Below are positions 19,099-20,046 of a DNA stretch of 20,046 nucleotides, piece after piece (positions within the stretch are counted from its first letter, which is position 1; every line of letters begins with the position of its first letter). The notes under the pieces are model-generated. The model searched no databases. It saw only the letters and a list, made by a program, of their open reading frames with translations, and was not told where the DNA came from. The position numbers and the translations under genes are program-made. The DNA is from Oscillospiraceae bacterium. GTDB taxonomy: Bacteria; Bacillota_A; Clostridia; Oscillospirales; Oscillospiraceae. The stretch is from NCBI GenBank assembly GCA_902795095.1, contig CADBKB010000011.1, forward strand, positions 1 through 20,046. Reading direction: 5' to 3'.

Positions 19099-19535
19099 CG
19101 GGCGACAATCTGCGCCGGCTGCTGGCGCCGCTGGGGGTTTATGATCTGGATGCGCGCAGCGTTTCCGGCGCGATGATCGACGCCCTGGGCGACGCTCTGG
19201 ATCCGGTGCGCCAGATTGTTTCTGAAGCTCTGCGCGACGCCTTTATCCAGACCGCCGGCGAGGAGGCCCTGGCGCAATGGGAGCGCATGCTGCCGCCCCA
19301 TGGCGCCGGCGCGCCGGCCCAGCGGCGGGAGGCCGCGGCCTGCATGCTGGGGCAGGGGGACGTGTGGTGCTCGAAGGACCGCATCGAGAACGCGCTGGAA
19401 ATGTGCGGCGTGGAGGCGACGCTGACCGTCAGCGGCGGCGCCGTCACCGTCCGCGCCGCCCGGACCCCGGAGGCGGAAGCCCTGGTCCGCCGTCTGATCC
19501 CCGCGCACCTGAGCGTCAGCTGGGCAGAACCCTGA
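19095..19535 (+). CDS. YmfQ/XkdU-like tail protein, last gene of the cassette
   Basis: The protein has 146 residues, DUF2313/XkdU-like by order and by segments such as the helical NLRRLLAPLGVYDLDARSVS start and the C-terminal VSGGAVTVRAARTPEAEALV. In other phages this wedge protein leads into the tail-fibre genes. Here the operon stops after it, with no fibre or adhesin visible. ATG overlaps the baseplate J stop by four bases. Confidence 0.82.
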   Translation: MTGDNLRRLLAPLGVYDLDARSVSGAMIDALGDALDPVRQIVSEALRDAFIQTAGEEALAQWERMLPPHGAGAPAQRREAAACMLGQGDVWCSKDRIENALEMCGVEATLTVSGGAVTVRAARTPEAEALVRRLIPAHLSVSWAEP

Positions 19536-19582
19536 CGCGGCGAACAGCATCCGCTTCTATGGGTGCGCAAGGAGTAAGAGGC

Positions 19583-19610
19583 GGCGGCCAAGGGTATGGC
19601 CGCCCTACGG
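19583..19610. repeat. Hairpin repeat followed by CTACGG, copy 1
   Basis: GGCGGCCA (19583-19590) pairs perfectly with TGGCCGCC (19597-19604) over a 6-base loop and is followed by CTACGG. The same layout recurs 25 bases downstream. Probably a member of an intergenic palindromic repeat family. Confidence 0.55.
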
Positions 19611-19634
19611 CGGGGACGGAGGCGGGCAGCAGGC

Positions 19635-19663
19635 GGGCCGATGTGGGCATCGGCCCCTACGGG
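19635..19663. repeat. Hairpin repeat followed by CTACGG, copy 2
   Basis: GGGCCGATG (19635-19643) pairs perfectly with CATCGGCCC (19648-19656) over a 4-base loop, followed by CTACGGG. Stem sequence differs from copy 1 but both keep base pairing and the CTACGG flank, so structure rather than sequence seems conserved. Confidence 0.55.
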
Positions 19664-19694
19664 ATGGATGTTTTCGGAATTCCCTGAACATAAA

Positions 19695-19735
19695 GAATGC
19701 CGGGGCTGCGCAAGCAGCCCCGGCGGGGTTTTATT
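19695..19735. terminator. Hairpin terminator, shared by convergent operons
   Basis: A perfect 11-base-pair stem (19699-19709 with 19714-19724, GCCGGGGCTGC) closes a GCAA tetraloop. On the plus strand it is followed by GGGGTTTTATT and on the minus strand by ATTCTTTATG. It lies about 35 bases after the SLH gene's stop and 164 bases after the last phage gene, so it can serve both. Confidence 0.78.
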
Positions 19736-19759
19736 CGGGTTTCAGAGGATCAGTTGTGA

Positions 19760-20046
19760 TTACTCCTTGTCCGCGTCCATGGCGCGGAACAGGAAGGTCA
19801 CGACCTGGCCTCTCGTACAGATGCCGTCGGGCGCGAAGGTGGTGGCGGTCATGCCGTTGGTCACCTTGCCGGCCACCGCCCAGGCCACGGCCTTCTCGTA
19901 GAAGGCGCCGGGCTTGAGGTCGGTGAACGGGCTCTCGGCTTCCGTTGCCTCGGGGGATTCCTTGAAGCGGTACAGGAAGGTCACGATCTGACCGCGGTTG
20001 CAGGGATCATCCGGGGCAAAGGTGGTGGCGGTCTTACCGTTGGTGA
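19760..20046 (-). CDS. S-layer-homology-domain surface protein, 3' end only
   Basis: The frame is open from the right edge to a TAA at 19762-19760, giving the last 94 residues of a longer protein. Two SLH-type repeats are visible: one partial ending ATTFAPDDPCNRGQIVTFLYR and one full, from FTDLKPGAFYEKAVAWAV to FAPDGICTRGQVVTFLFR. SLH domains anchor exported proteins to cell-wall polymers, so the product is expected on the cell surface. The degenerate ATTFAPD and CxRGQxVTFL form is frequent in gut clostridia. The N-terminal function lies outside the window. The gene is convergent with the phage cassette. Confidence 0.92.
   Translation of the reverse strand, partial: TNGKTATTFAPDDPCNRGQIVTFLYRFKESPEATEAESPFTDLKPGAFYEKAVAWAVAGKVTNGMTATTFAPDGICTRGQVVTFLFRAMDADKE

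Larger units (their letters stand above)
7568..19535 (+). mobile_element. PBSX-like contractile-tail phage structural cassette, probably domesticated
   Basis: Nineteen same-strand genes, overlapping or separated by at most about 15 bases, follow the gene order of Bacillus PBSX from terminase to XkdU. Packaging, head, connector, sheath, tube and baseplate functions are present and intact. No integrase, repressor, replication, tape-measure, tail-fibre, holin or endolysin gene is visible on either side before host-type genes resume. Base composition matches the surrounding GC-rich chromosome and no attachment repeats were seen. A long-resident, domesticated particle system or a large prophage remnant are both compatible with this. 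Confidence 0.88.
19536..19698. other. Noncoding junction after the phage cassette
   Basis: No gene is supported. The stretch holds the two hairpin repeats and then the bidirectional terminator. This is where fibre and lysis genes would be in an active phage. Confidence 0.6.

Noticed and set aside
7568..19535. Extracellular contractile injection system or R-type tailocin instead of a phage
   Set aside because: Terminase with complete active sites, portal, capsid and connectors are present, so heads and DNA packaging are encoded. A headless tailocin is not the simplest reading.
7381..19698. Phage attachment-site direct repeats flanking the cassette
   Set aside because: By eye I found no matching direct repeats at the two borders and no tRNA or integrase nearby. 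A systematic repeat search would be needed to settle it.

Overview
The window looks like a chromosomal segment of a high-GC, low-GC-ancestry Firmicute, most likely a gut clostridium of the Oscillospirales. This is inference. It rests on strong AGGAGG-type ribosome binding sites, a degenerate S-layer-homology protein of the kind common in that group, a PBSX-type phage cassette and a carAB operon. No rRNA or other decisive taxonomic marker is present.

Left part (1-7315, all minus strand). The edge carries the 5' part of an AT-richer gene for a small membrane-anchored protein (1-662) with its own promoter. Next is a carA-carB operon (5900 down to 808) with a clear sigma-A promoter and a strong terminator. 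Two things are unusual here. The carB reading frame continues in frame into a complete diaminopimelate epimerase (a CarB-DapF fusion of 1344 residues). CarA has lost both the nucleophilic Cys and the catalytic His of its glutaminase, so the enzyme is predicted to run on free ammonia. Upstream lies a monocistronic gene for a lipoprotein with an intact transglutaminase-like Cys-His-Asp triad.

Right part (7568-19535, all plus strand). Nineteen tightly packed, mostly overlapping genes form a myovirus/PBSX-like structural cassette. In order: small and large terminase, portal, prohead-protease-like protein, small decoration-like protein, major capsid, three connector or tail-completion proteins, contractile sheath, tube, two small overlapping genes in the tail-chaperone slot, LysM hub, hub, spike, gp25-like wedge, baseplate J and a YmfQ/XkdU-like protein. 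Every frame is intact and GC-rich like the host genes. The cassette has no recognisable tape-measure gene between the chaperone slot and the LysM protein. It also lacks tail fibre, lysis, integrase, replication and regulatory genes. It reads as a domesticated particle or gene-transfer-agent-like element rather than a plain prophage. The tape-measure slot instead holds a zinc-ribbon protein overlapping a 104-residue protein, joined by a CTT-TGA sequence that could permit +1 frameshifting.

Right edge (19536-20046). A short noncoding stretch holds two hairpin repeats, each followed by CTACGG, and a terminator. It ends in the 3' end of a convergent gene for an S-layer-homology surface protein.
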